Assembly: GCA_038025085.1 (NCBI GenBank)
Contig: CM076150.1
Span: forward strand, 498,501-562,500
Length of the DNA stretch: 64,000 bases
Direction: 5' to 3'
DNA from: Tetragonia tetragonoides
Lineage: Eukaryota > Streptophyta > Magnoliopsida > Caryophyllales > Aizoaceae
Shown one piece after another: positions 49,729 to 61,479 of the stretch. Both the position numbers and the translations under genes were made by a program. A model generated the notes under the pieces. That model ran no database searches. It was not told the origin of the DNA and was given only the letters and a program-made list of their open reading frames with translations. Position 1 is the first letter of the stretch; every line of letters starts with the position of its first letter.

Positions 49729-52700
49729 ATGGCTAATTGGGCTGATAAACTGTTTTTGTTTGTTGGTGTTCCTTCAATGCTCATCTACATTGGGATTTCC
49801 GGCTACGCTCTTCTTTCATCTCCATATGATCACGCGGCCAGGCGAGAAGCCATTATACAACAGGTTTTTTCTTCTTTACCTTGCTATTCTCTTCAAATTT
49901 TGTTATTTGATTTTGAGTTTTTCTTTATCCTTATTTGTTATTATGCACATTGCAATGTTTTTGTAGGCGGCTAAATATAGAGAACAGCGTAAGCAGCAGG
50001 AAAGAGAGAGAGAGACAATCGTTGATGGTAAAAAAACAAAAAAAGAAGGTAATAAATTTGTGATTCTTTTTGTTTTACAAAGGTTTGGGACTATTTGATA
50101 CACCTAGTGAAATAGGGTCTGGAAATTGGGTTTTGGATTGGGGACATTTGGATGGATTTATAAGAAACATGAAAGAGTAAAAGGGCAAGTGTTAGATTTT
50201 ATGCAAGTTTGGGGAGTTCATAAGTTAATAGCAGTTGAAGAGCCTTGCTATTTATTAGGCTTGGGTTTGAAGCTGCATTTTTCAGGAAACTATTTTCCTT
50301 CATAGATAGTGCTTATACTGTTTGGTTGACACATTGGATTTTAGGCGAATTAGTGTTTTTGGAACCAAAATGACAAAACAATTTAGTACTTTCCAGGAAG
50401 TAGATCTCCTTGTATCTTTTGTTATCAACCCAACAACCACTTAGATATAAGTGTGGTTGACAGGAGCCATCTTGACATTGTTATTGTCAAAAGTAGAACT
50501 CCAGATGACTCCACTCCCAAAACCATTAACCCTGGATGGCATGGTATTTAGATTTTGGTTCATGTTCAAAATCGTGCTATTAGGTTTGTATTGCTTTATA
50601 TTTGAGCATTTGCCAGTGATTTAGTGGGATATCCTAGTAGTGCCTTTTCCTCAATGTGAAGCATAAATTTTTTGGATTGTGGATCATAGCTTCGATAGGA
50701 GCAGAAGAGTTACCACCTTTCTTTTTGTGTTCCTCCAAACCTCTTTGAAGGTTCTTTACCTAGTTTTACCATTTTTGACTTTATATTTGCCTACCAGTAG
50801 AAAGCCGTTCCCTATGGAGCCATGGATGCAGGGCTGCATTGGGGAATAGAACCATAAATAATGTTGTAGATAACATAGTTTAAACCAATATGGTTTACCA
50901 GGCTAGTAACTGCCAATAGCACCCCCTCCCGCCAGAAAGAAAAGAAAAGCAAAGGTATATAGCTTCAGAACCTAGGACCTCGTCTTGTTATCTCATACCA
51001 CCAATAAGGGATCTTAATTTCTCTTGGTATTGTGTGTGTGACGATTCTTGACATACTTTGATGCCATTAATATTGATACCTCATGCAAAGAATAGTAGAT
51101 TTTGTTAGCTATCTGATGTTGGAGAAGAGTCTTGACTTGCCTTAGTACACAATTTCCTCACACCACTCCACAGTAGTTAGCTCTGTAAGGACTCGTTATG
51201 TAAAGCTCAAATCATGCCCAGTTACTATGGCAGGGAAATGGAATTCATGAGCCTATCTTTATCGTCATGCTGGTCCTGCACACCTGTAAATATAATCTAA
51301 ACTGAAAGGTTGTTATTGTTACAATTTGATGGTTTTTTGTATCTTTATCTATCATTACCATAGTGCCTCTCACCAGCACACTTCCAAGTGGGGTGAGAGG
51401 GGCAAGATATACACGATTTTACGCCTACGACAAAAAGTGGCTGTTCCAGTTAGACGTTGTACGTGTATTTGAACTTGCTGATTAGAACTGAACTTCATAG
51501 AAAACAGGAACACAAGACAGCGTTTTGAGCCATTTTGATTTATTTCTATTTTTCTTCATATTTCTTGGATAGTCTCTTTCAGCTCCATTGGGAAATGGAC
51601 ATGGAATTGCTTAGCCATGTCAGTGCTTCTTCAAATGTTTTATGATAATATTGTCAAGTGGATGTTTCAAGTGAGCCTGCAACTATTATGGTTGTCTAAT
51701 TTGGACTTCATATTCATACAGGAAACAAATTTAACCTCGGATTGCTGATAATGTTATTAGTGTTCCACCTAGAATCACGGTTAATGCCTCTGTAACAGTT
51801 TTTTACTTCTTCTTTTACGCAGGTATATAACCATATTAGAATTGTACGTGCCAAAGTTTTTATGACATGGATACGTAATAATATTTAGAGCGGATGACAT
51901 AGAAGTACTGTTTTGGGGTGTTTATTCCTACTTGTATGGAACATCAATTTTGGATGATCGTTTTACTCGACACCAATTTTAAAGGGACGAACATCAAAAT
52001 CATTGGTGTATACGTCCGAAGGACTCGGATCACCTACTTGGGCCTGAGGTCATGATTTAGGCCTGACAATGGGTGAAAACCCGAATAAACAGGTGATTTG
52101 TCAGGTTGGATTTGGGTGATGATTTTCCACCTCGAATCTCCACATCACCCGTTTAATATTTTAATATAAATTAAAACAAAAGACCGTAAAAAAGAAGCAA
52201 AAATACCATAAAAAGACTTTGTATTGCGCTCTTGCACTTTATCACTCCTGGGGCATGTAGGGTCCTCTAGGGTCATGATAGACCCCCCGGAGAAGTTTGG
52301 ACAAAAATGACACCCGGGCCCCGGGAAGTCGAAAACGAAGGTTATAATCCCACGTTTTTTGGGCTTCCGGAGGCTCCGGAACGAAGGTGGATATTTTCGC
52401 ACTACATTGCACGGGACACCCCTAGGGAACATGGGAGGACCCCGTGGTCCGTTATCGGGTCCCAGATAGGCTTGTAAGGGCGCTTTTACGGCACACCATT
52501 GTAAGGGTAGGGAGACCGAAAACATGAGTGATATCGAAGTTCGGGGACCCTGACGACCCTCCCGGGGCATGTAGGGTCCTCTTGGGTCATGATAGATCCC
52601 CTGGAGAAGTTTGGGCAAAAATGAAACCCGGGCCCGGAAAGTCGAAAACGAAGGCTATAATCCACGGTTTTTGGGCTTCCGGAGGCTCCGGAACGAAGTT

Positions 52701-55700
52701 GGATATTTTCGCTCCACATTGCACGGGACACCCCTAGGGAACATGGGAGGACCTTGGGATTCGTTATCGGGTCCCAGATAGGCTTGTAAGGGTGTTTTTA
52801 CGGCACACCAATGTAAGGGTTGGGTGATTGAAAACATGGGTGATATCGAAGTTCAGGGACCCTGATAACCCTCCCGGGGCATGTAGGGTCCTCCAGGGTC
52901 ATGATAGACCCCCCGGAGAAGTTTGGGCAAAAATGACATCCGGGCCCCGGGAAGTCGAAAACGAATCCACGTTTTTTGGGCTTCCGGAGGCTGCAAAACG
53001 AAAGTGGATATTTTTCGCACCACAACGCACAGGACATCCCTAGGGAACATGGGACGACCCCGGGGTCCGTTATCGGGTCCCAGATAGGCTTGTAAGGGCG
53101 TTTTTATGGCACACCATTGTAAGGGCTGGGAGACCGAAAACATGGTTGTTATCGAAGTTCGGGGACCCTGATAACCCTCCCGGGGCACGTAGGGTCCTCT
53201 AGGATCATGATAGATCCCTCGGAGAAGTTTGGGCAAAAATGACACCCGGGCCCCGGGAAGTCGAAAACGAAGGCTAATCCAAGTTTTTTGGGCTTCCGGA
53301 GGCTCCGGAACGAAGTTGGATATTTTCGCACCACATCGCACGGGACACCCCTAGGGAATATCGGAGAACCCCGGGGTCCGTTATCGGGTCACAGATAGGC
53401 TTGTAAGGGCGCTTTTACGGCACACCATTGTAAGGGTTGGGTGATCGAAAACATGGTTGATATCGAAGTTTGGGGACCCTATGGTCATGATAGATCCCCC
53501 AAAGAAGTTTGGGCAAAAATGACATCCGGGCCCCGGGTGGTCGAAAACGAAGGCTATAATCCATGTTTTTTGGGCTACCGGAGGCTCCAAAACAAAGGTG
53601 GATATTTTCGCACGACATCGCACGGGACACCCCTAGGGAAAATGGAAAGACCTCGGGATCGGTTATCGGGTCCCAGATAGGCTTGTAAGGGCGTTTTTAC
53701 GGCACACCATTATAAGGGTTGTGACATTGAAAACATGGGTGATATAGAAGTTCGGGGACCTTGATGACCCTCCCGGGGCAGCTAGGATCCTCGAGGGTCA
53801 CGATAAACCCCCTAAAGAAGTTTGGGCAAAAATGACTCTCCGGCCCCTAGAAGTCCAAAACGAAGGTTAGAATCCACGTTTTTTGGGCTTCCGGAGGCCC
53901 CGGAACGAAAATAGGTATTTTCGCACCACATCGCATGGGACACCCATTACGTACGTGTGAGGCCCCCGAGGTCGTTTATCAAGTCCTTGATAGGCTAGAA
54001 GGGTGTTTTACGGGCCACTATTGTAAGAGTCGGAACACGGAAGGCATGGGTTATATCAGAGCTCGGGGATTCGGATGACCGTCGGGCACAATAGGATGTC
54101 TAGGGTGACGATAGACCCCCCGGTGATGTTTGGGCAAAAATGACAACCGGGCCTCAGGTAGCCGAAAATCAAAGGCTATATAATCCACATTTTTTGGCTT
54201 CCGGGAGGCTCGGGAACGAAGGTGGATATTTTCGCACCACAACGCACGGGACACCCCTAGGGAACATGTGAGGACCCCAGAGTCCGTTATCGGGTCCCAT
54301 ATAGGGTCCCATATAGGCTTGTAAGGGCGCTTTTACAGCACACCATCGTAAGGGCTGGAGATCGAAAACATGAGTGATATCGAAGTTCGGGGATCCTGAC
54401 GACCTTCACGGGGCATATAGGGTCCTCCTGGGTCATGATAGACCTCCCGGAGAAGTTTGGACAAAAATGACACCCGGGCCACGGGAAGTCGAAAACGAAG
54501 TATAATCCACGTTTTATTGGCTTTTGGAGGCTCCGGAACGAAGGTGGATATTTTCGCACCACATCGCACATGACACCCCTAGGGAACATGGGAGGACCTT
54601 GGGATCCGTTATCGGGTCCCAGATAGGCTTGTAAGAGCGTTTTTACGGCGTACAAATGTAAGGGTTGGGTGATCGAAAACATGGGTGATATCGAAGTTTG
54701 GGGGCCCTGATGACCCTACCATGGCACGTAGGGTCCTCTAGGGTCATGATAGACCCCCCGGAGAAGTTATTTGATTTTGAGTTTTTCTTTTACCTTCTTT
54801 ACCTTGCTATTCTCATAAAACTTTTGTTATTTGATTGAGTTTTTCTTTTACCTTATTTTGTATGCACATTGCATTGTTTATGTAGGCGGCTAAATATAGA
54901 GAACAGCGTAAGCAGCAGGAAAGAGAGAGAGAGACAATCGTTGATGGTAAAACAAAAAAGAAGGTAATAAATTTGTGATTCTTTGTTTTACAAAGTTTGG
55001 GACTATTTGATACACCTAGTGAGATAGAGACTGGAATTGGGTTTTGGATTTGGGGACAATTTGGATGGATTTATAAGAGACATGAAAGAGTAAAAGGGCA
55101 AGTGTTAGATCTTATGCAAGTTTGGGGAGTTCATAAGTTAATAGCAGTAGAAGGGCCTTGCTATATACTAGGCTTGGGTTTGAAGCTGTATTTTTCAGGA
55201 AACTATTTTCCTTCATAGGTAGTGCTTAAACTGTTTGGTTGACACATTGGATTTCGGGCGAAATTAGTGTTTTTGGAAACTAAATGACTATATCTTTTGT
55301 TATCAACCCAACAACCACTTAGATATAAGTGTGGTTGCCAGGAGCCATCTTGACATTGTTATTTTCAAGAGTAGAACTCCAGATGACTGCACTCCCAAAA
55401 CCATTAACCCTGGATGGCATGGTATAGATTTTGGTTCATGTTCAAAATCGTGCTATTAGGCTTGTATTGCTTGATATTTGAGCATTTGCCAGTGATTTAG
55501 TGGGATATCCTAGTAGGGTGCCTTTTCCTCAGTGTGAAGCATAAAATTTTTGGATTGTGGATCATAGCTTTGATAGGAGCAGAAGAGTTACCACCTTTCT
55601 TTTTGTGTTCCCCCAAACCTCTTTGAAGGTTCTTTACCTAGTTTTACTATTCTTGACTTTATATTTGCCTACCAGTAGAAAGCCGTTCCCTATGGAGCCG

Positions 55701-56183
55701 TGGATGCAGGGCTGCATTGGGGAATAGAACCAAAGTAATGTTGTAGATAACATAGTTTGAACCAATTTGGTTTACTGGGCTAGTGAACTGCCAATAGCAC
55801 CCCCTCCCGCCAGAAAGAAAAGAAAAGAAAAGAAAAGGTATATAGCTTCAGAACCTAGGACCTGGTGCCCGTTTGGCCTACCTTCTACCAACTTCTCCTT
55901 CTCCTCCCAAATTTGTTCTAGCTCACCCCCTTTTAATGCCTTTGTAACAGTTTCTTACTTCTTCTTTTACGCAGGTATATAACCAGATTAGAATTCTACG
56001 TGCCAAAGTTTTTATGACATGGATTTGTAATAATATTAGAGCGGATGACATAGAAGTACTGTTTTGGGGTGTTTATTCTTACTTGTATGCACTTTTTTTT
56101 TTTTAGCATAACATAGCCTGTATATTAAATTGTTTGCTTGACAAATTCATGACAGGGGCGAGTTGTCGCATATTGAGAACTAG
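49729..56183 (+). CDS. Small membrane protein of unknown function with a satellite-bearing 5-kb intron 1
   Basis: Proposed four-exon gene: 49729-49863, 54886-54963, 55975-56084, 56156-56183. The joined frame is 116 aa plus stop, with every phase matching. Residues 1-45 (MANWADKLFLFVGVPSMLIY, then IGISGYALLSSPYDHAARRE) form one membrane segment. They are followed by a charged helix (AAKYREQRKQQERERETIVD) and VYNQIRILRAKVFMTWICNN, ending GELSHIEN. No family was recognised. A second pair of exons 2-3 (49967-50048, 51823-51888) lies closer to exon 1 but is damaged: it has 4 extra bases in A runs, which shift the frame, and an extra T that makes a stop. Joining exon 1 to the distal intact copy skips a 5.0-kb intron that includes satellite DNA. 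Alternative: exon 1 plus the proximal exon 2 read through to a stop at 50096. Exon 1 is solid, the rest is inference. Confidence 0.5.
49871..51942 (+). repeat. Proximal copy of a segmental duplication (decayed exons 2-3)
   Basis: Matches the distal copy at about 54767-56084 over the end of intron 1, exon 2, most of intron 2 and exon 3, at high identity with indels. A stretch at about 50990-51780 has no partner in the distal copy. The copy ends at exon 3 (CCTACTTGTATGG) and lacks exon 4. After the junction at 51943 it continues with sequence that matches 57424-57760. Confidence 0.85.
49967..51888 (+). pseudogene. Decayed duplicate of exons 2 and 3
   Basis: Exon 2' is 82 bp against 78 bp in the distal copy (longer A runs, GGTAAAAAAACAAAAAAAG). 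Splicing to exon 3' at 51823 then gives an immediate TAA. Exon 3' also has AATATTTAG where the other copy has AATATTAGA. Two independent lesions point to loss of function. Confidence 0.65.
51943..52236. repeat. Duplicated flank leading into satellite block 1
   Basis: GGATGATCGTTTTACT ... GGCCTGACAATGGGTGAAAA ... CACCCGTTTAATATTTTAAT ... CATAAAAAGACTTTGTA matches 57427-57760. In both places it sits immediately left of a satellite block, so the duplicated unit includes the satellite edge. Confidence 0.85.
52237..54766. repeat. Satellite block 1, about 8 monomers of about 310 bp
   Basis: The landmark CACCCCTAGGGAACATGGGA recurs at about 52421, 52733, 53041, 53350, 53632, 54254 and 54581 (spacing 282-327 bp), with a variant monomer at 53946. 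Each monomer contains CGTTATCGGGTCCCAGATAG, TAAGGGCG-TTTTTACGGCACACC, ACATGGGTGATATCGAAGTT, GACACCCGGGCCCCGGGAAG and ATAATCCACGTTTTTTGGGC. The sequence is GC-rich against AT-rich surroundings. The block ends abruptly at 54766, where it is fused to intron 1 sequence (GGAGAAG then TTATTTGATTTTGAG). Confidence 0.93.
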
Positions 56184-57423
56184 ACAAGTTCTTGAAACTC
56201 TTGATTTTGATGAATACTTGTTTGCTACCAAAGCATGTAGTTCCTAGGCTTCAGCCACATCCTTCTTCATTCCGACTTTATTATGAAGGGAGCCTGTGAA
56301 ATTAATTTTGCTGATCGGAAGTCAAATAAGCTCTTTAGAATCATGAAGTCCCTACAACCAAGAGACTGTTTCAAGTTTTGAAGTCTTACTGCGCATGCTT
56401 ATGAATGCTTAGACGCCTATTTTCCTTGCAATGAAAATAGGTTTTTGACTTGAATTTCCAACCCCAGCACCTCCTGAGAAGGCTACCCGAGAAGTAGGGT
56501 CCAGGACCTTTATTTGACTGAAAGACTTTCATGGGCCTCCCAGACTACAATCCACGACATTGAGGTACCATTTCGTTTGGGGGACATCTACGCGATGTGG
56601 GAAAACATTGCCTAACAAAAATTGTTAGTTACGCGCTATATTGCGCCTGACACTCGGGGTCGTTTATCGGGTCCATATTAGACTATGACTGCAGTTTTTG
56701 GATACTCACTTTAAAGGCACAAAAAGTATGGGTGGATATTAAGTTTGGAGAACATGGATAACAAACTGGAGCCATATGTGGGTCGTTTAGGGTCAACCCA
56801 CCGGTGAAATTTAGGAAAAATCACATGCGGGCCCCAAGAATCTCAAATTGAAGGTTATAATCCACGTTTTTTGGGCTTGTGGAAGACCTCAAAACCAATA
56901 TTGTTATTTTCGCACCATATCGCGCGGGTCACCCCTAGGTAACATAGGAGGATCTCAGAGGCGATTATCAGGTCCCTATTAGGCTTGGACGACCAGTTTA
57001 CGCAACTCCCACATTAAAAGCTGAACTCCGAATATTGAATTGTATAATCCATGTTTTTGGGATCTTTAAATGCCCTAGAATGAAAGTTGTAGTTTTCGAA
57101 CCATTTTGCACGGGGTGCGCATAGGTGTATGTGAGGGTCCTGGTTGATAATTCGTTCTCTGTTAGACTTGGATTGAATCACCAGAATCATGTGCGGAGCC
57201 CTAGATAACCTACCAGGGACACAGGGGTCATCTTGGGTCACGATACACCGCTGGATAAGTTTGAGCAAAAATCTCATTCGCGTCTCGAGGACACAGAAAG
57301 CGAAGACTTATAATACACGTTTTTTTGTGTTTACGAAAGGCCCTCGAATTAAAGTTTTTGTTTTAGTATCATCTCGAACAGGTTACCCGTAGGCGACGTT
57401 AGAGGGTCTATGGTTGGTTAATG
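54767..57423 (+). repeat. Distal copy of the segmental duplication (intact exons 2-4) and its downstream flank
   Basis: Begins in intron 1 sequence, with a small internal duplication of the CTTTACCTTGCTATTCTC / TTATTTGATT part. It carries exons 2, 3 and 4 without exon 1. Matching landmarks (GTAGGCGGCTAAATATAGAG) lie at 49963 and 54882, an offset of 4919 bp; by the flank at 51952/57427 the offset is 5475 bp because the proximal copy lost exon 4 and about 1.3 kb. Confidence 0.85.
56560..57423. repeat. Old, diverged satellite-like monomers
   Basis: Shows the monomer order in degraded form: GGGGTCGTTTATCGGGTCC, GTGAAATTTAGGAAAAATCAC, GCGGGCCCCAAGAATCTC, ATAATCCACGTTTTTTGGGC, then TTTTCGCACCATATCGCGCG and CACCCCTAGGTAACATAGGA. 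Three degenerate units can be traced. Much lower identity than the flanking blocks. Confidence 0.7.
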
Positions 57424-57768
57424 CTTGGATGATCGTTTTACTGGACACCAATTTTAAAGGGACGAACATCATAATCATTGGTGTATACGTCCGAAGAACT
57501 CAGATGACCTACTTGGGCCTGAGGTCGTCTAAGGTCATGATTAGGCCTGACAATGGGTGAAAACCCGAATACACATGTGATTTGGCGTGTGATGGGTGGA
57601 TTGGGTGGTCTGTCAGGTTGGATTCGGGTGATGATTTTCCACCCGCGAATCCCCACATCACCCGTTTAATATTTTAATATAAATTAAAACAAAAGGCAGT
57701 AAAAAAGAAGCAAAAATACCATAAAAAGACTTTGTAATGGGCTCCTGCACTATATCACTCAGATAGAC
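57424..57768. repeat. Second copy of the satellite-edge flank
   Basis: Partner of 51943-52236, slightly longer, with an extra GGCGTGTGATGGGTGGATTG-type segment. It leads straight into satellite block 2. Confidence 0.85.
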
Positions 57769-60700
57769 CTCCCGGAGAAGTTCGGCGACCCTGATGACCT
57801 CCGGAGGCACGTAGGCTCCTCTAGGGTCATGATAGACCCCCCCGCATAAGTTCGGGCAAAAATGACACCTGGGCTCCGGGAAGTCGAAAACGAAGGCTAT
57901 AATCCACGTTTTTTGGGCTTCCGGAGGCACCGGAACGAAGGTGGATATTTTCGCACTACATTGCACGGGACACCTTTAGGGAACATGGGAGGACCCCGGG
58001 GTCCGTTATCGGGTCCTAGATAGGCTTGTAAGGGCGCTTTTACGGCACACCATTGTAAGGGTAGGGAGACCGAAAATATGAGTGATATCCGAAGTTCGGG
58101 GACCCTGACGACCCTTTCGGGGCATGTAGGGTCCTCCTGGGTCATGATAGACCCCGTAGAGAAGTTTAGGCAAAAATGACTCCCGGGCCCCGGAAAGTCG
58201 AAAACGAAAGCTATAATCCACGTTTTTTGGTCTTCCGGAGGCTCCGGAACGAAGGTGGATATTTTCGCACCACATCGCACGGGACACCCCTAGGGAACAT
58301 GGGAGGACCTTCGGATCCGTTATCGGGTCCCAGATAGGCTTTTAAGGGCGTTTTTACGGCACACCAATGTAAGGGTTGGGTGATCGAAAACATGGGTGAT
58401 ATCGAAGTTCGAGGACTCTGATGACCCACCCGGGGCACGTAGGGTCTTCCAGGGTCATGATAGACCCCCCAAAGTTTGGGCGAAAATGACATCCGGCCTC
58501 GTGAAGTCGAAAACGAATGCTATAATCCACATTTTTTGGGTTTTCGAAGATTCCAAAATGAAAGTGGATATTTTTCGCACCACAACGCACGGGACACCCC
58601 TAGGGAACATCGGAGAACGGGGTCCGTTATCGCGTCCCAAATAGTCTTGTAAGGGTGCTTTTACGGCACACCATTGTAGGGATGGGAGACCGAAAACATG
58701 AGTGATATCCGAAGTTCGGGGACCCTGACGACCCTCCCGGGGCATGTAGGGTCCTCCTGGGTCATGATAGACCTCGTGGAGAAGTTTAGGAAAAAATGAC
58801 ACCCGGACTCCGGAAAGTCAAAACGAAGGCTATAATCCACATTTTTTGGTCTTCCGGAGGCTCCGGAACGAAGGTGCATATTTTCGCACCACATCGCCTG
58901 GGACACCCCTAGGGAACATCGGGGAACGGGGTCCGTTATCGGGTCCCAAATAGTCTTGTAAGGGCGCTTTTACGACACACCATTGTAGGGTTGGGAGACC
59001 GAAAACATGAGTGATATCGAAGTTTGGGGACCCTGATGACCCTCCCGGGGCTTGTAGGGTCCTCCTGGGTCATGATAGAGCCCCCGGAGAAATTTGGGCT
59101 AAAATGACACCCGGGCCCCGGAAAGTCGAAAACGAAGGCTAATCCACGTTTTTTGGGCTTCCAGAGGCTCCGGAACGAAGGTGCATATTTTCGCACCACA
59201 TCGCACGGGACACCCTAGGGAACATGGGAGTACCTTGGGATCCGTTATCGGGTCCCAGATAGGCTTGTAAGGGCGTTTTTACGGCACACCAATGTAAGGG
59301 TTGGGTGATCGAAAACATGAGTGATATCGAAGTTCCGGGACCCTGATGACCCTCCCAGGGCACGTAGGGTCCTCCAGGTTCATGATAGACTCCCCGGAGA
59401 AGTTTGGGCAAAAATGACATCCGGCCCTGGGAAGTCGAAAACGAAAATGCTATAATCCACGTTTTTTGGGCTTCCGGAGGTTCCAAAATAAAAGTGGATA
59501 TTTTTCGCACCACAACACATGGGACACCCCTAGGGAACATGGGAGGACCCCGGGGTCCGTTATCGGGTCCCAGATAGGCTTGTAAGTCGAAAACGGAGGC
59601 CCTGGAACTAAGGTAGGTATTTTCGCACCACATAGCATGGGACACCCATTACGTACGTGGGAGGCCCCCGATTATCGAGTCCCTGGTAGGCTTTAAAGGG
59701 TGTTTTTACGGTACACCATTGTAAGGGCTTGGAGGCCCTGATGACCCTCCATGGGCACGTAGGGTCCTCTAGGGTCATGATAGACCCCCCGCAGAAGTGG
59801 GCAAAAATGACAATCGGGACCCGGGAAGTCGAAAACGAATGCTATATATAATCCACAAAATGAAAGTGGATATTTTTCGCGCCACAACGCACGGGACACC
59901 CCTAGGGAACATGGGAGTGGGGTCCGTTATCGGATCCCAGATAGGTTTGTAAGGACGTTTTTTGGGCACACCATTGTAAGGGTTGGGAGACCGAAAACAT
60001 GGTTGTTATCAAAGTTCGGGGACCCTGATGACCCTCCCGGAGCACGTAGGGTCCTCTAGGGTCATGATAGACCCCCCGAAGAAGTTTGGGCAAAAATGAC
60101 ACCAGGGCCCCGGGAAGTCGAAAACGAAGGCTATAATCCACTTTTTTTGGGCTTCCGAAGGCTTTGGAACAAAGGTGGAAATTTTCGCACCACATCGCAC
60201 AGGAGACCCCTAGGGAACATCGGAGAACCCCGAGGTCCGTTATCGGGTCCCAAATAGGCTTTTAAGGGCGCTTTTACGGCACACCATTGTAGGGTTGGGA
60301 GACCGAAAACATGAGTGATATCGAAGTTCGGGGACCCTGACGACCCTCTCGGGGCACGTAGGTCCTCCAGGGTCATGATAGAAACCCCGGAGAAGTTTGA
60401 CCTAAACTGACATCCGGGCCCCTGGAAGTCGAAAACGAAGGCTATATAATCCACGCTTTTTGGGTTTCCGGAGGCTCCAAAATAAAAGTGGTATTTTTCG
60501 GACCACAACGCACTGGACACCCCTAGGGAACATGGGAGGACCCCGGGGTCCATTATCGGGTCCCATATAGGCTTAAGGGCGTTTTTACGGCACATGATTG
60601 TAAGGGCTGGGAGACTGAAAACATGGTTGTTATCGATGTTCGGGGACCTTGATGACCCTCTCGGGGCACGTAGGGTCCTCTAGCGTCATGATAGACCCCC

Positions 60701-61479
60701 CGAAGAAGTTTGGGCAAAAATGACACCCGGGCCCCGGGAAGTCGAAAACGAAGGCTATAATCCACGTTTTGGGCTTCCGGAGGCTCCGGAATGAAGGTGT
60801 ATATTTTTGCACCACATCGTACGGGACACCCTTATGGAACATAGGAGAACCCTGGAATCGTTATCGGGTCTCAAATAGGCTTATAGGGGCGTTTTTACGA
60901 CACACCGTTGTAAGGGTTGAGTGACCGAAAACATGGGTGATATCGAAGTTCGTGGACCCTAATGACCTTCCCGGGGCACGTAGGGTTCTCCAGGGTCATG
61001 ATAGACCCCTCGGTGAAATTTGGGCCAAAATGATACCGGGCACCGTGAAGTCGAAAACGAATGTTATATAATCCACGTTTTTTGGGCTTCCGAAGCCTCT
61101 AATACGAAGGTGGATATTTTCGCACAACATCGCACGGGACAACCCTAGGGAACATGGGAGGACCCCGGGATCGATTATCGGGTCCAAGATAGGCTTGTAA
61201 GAGTTTTTTTACGGCACACCATTGTAAGGGCCGTGACATTGAAAACATGGGTGATAAAGAAGTTCGGGGACCTTAATGACCCTATCGGGGCACCTAGGGT
61301 CCTCTAGGGTCACGATAGACCCCCCCAGAGAAGTTTGGGAAAAAAATGACTCCCAGGCCCCTGGAAGTCGAAAACGAAGGCTATAATCCACATTTTTGGG
61401 CTTCCGGAGGCCCTGGAACGAAGGTTGGTATTTTCGCACCACATCGCATGAGACACACCCATTACGTACGTGGGAGGCC
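57769..61479. repeat. Satellite block 2, about 12 monomers
   Basis: CCTAGGGAACATGGGA-type landmarks at about 57977, 58290, 58599, 58910, 59213, 59531, 59900, 60211, 60523, 60834 and 61145 give a period of 303-318 bp where monomers are whole. Variant monomers with CATTACGTACGTGGGAGGC occur at 59647 and 61461. A truncated monomer lies at 59590-59880. The block stops where a solo LTR has inserted. Confidence 0.93.
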
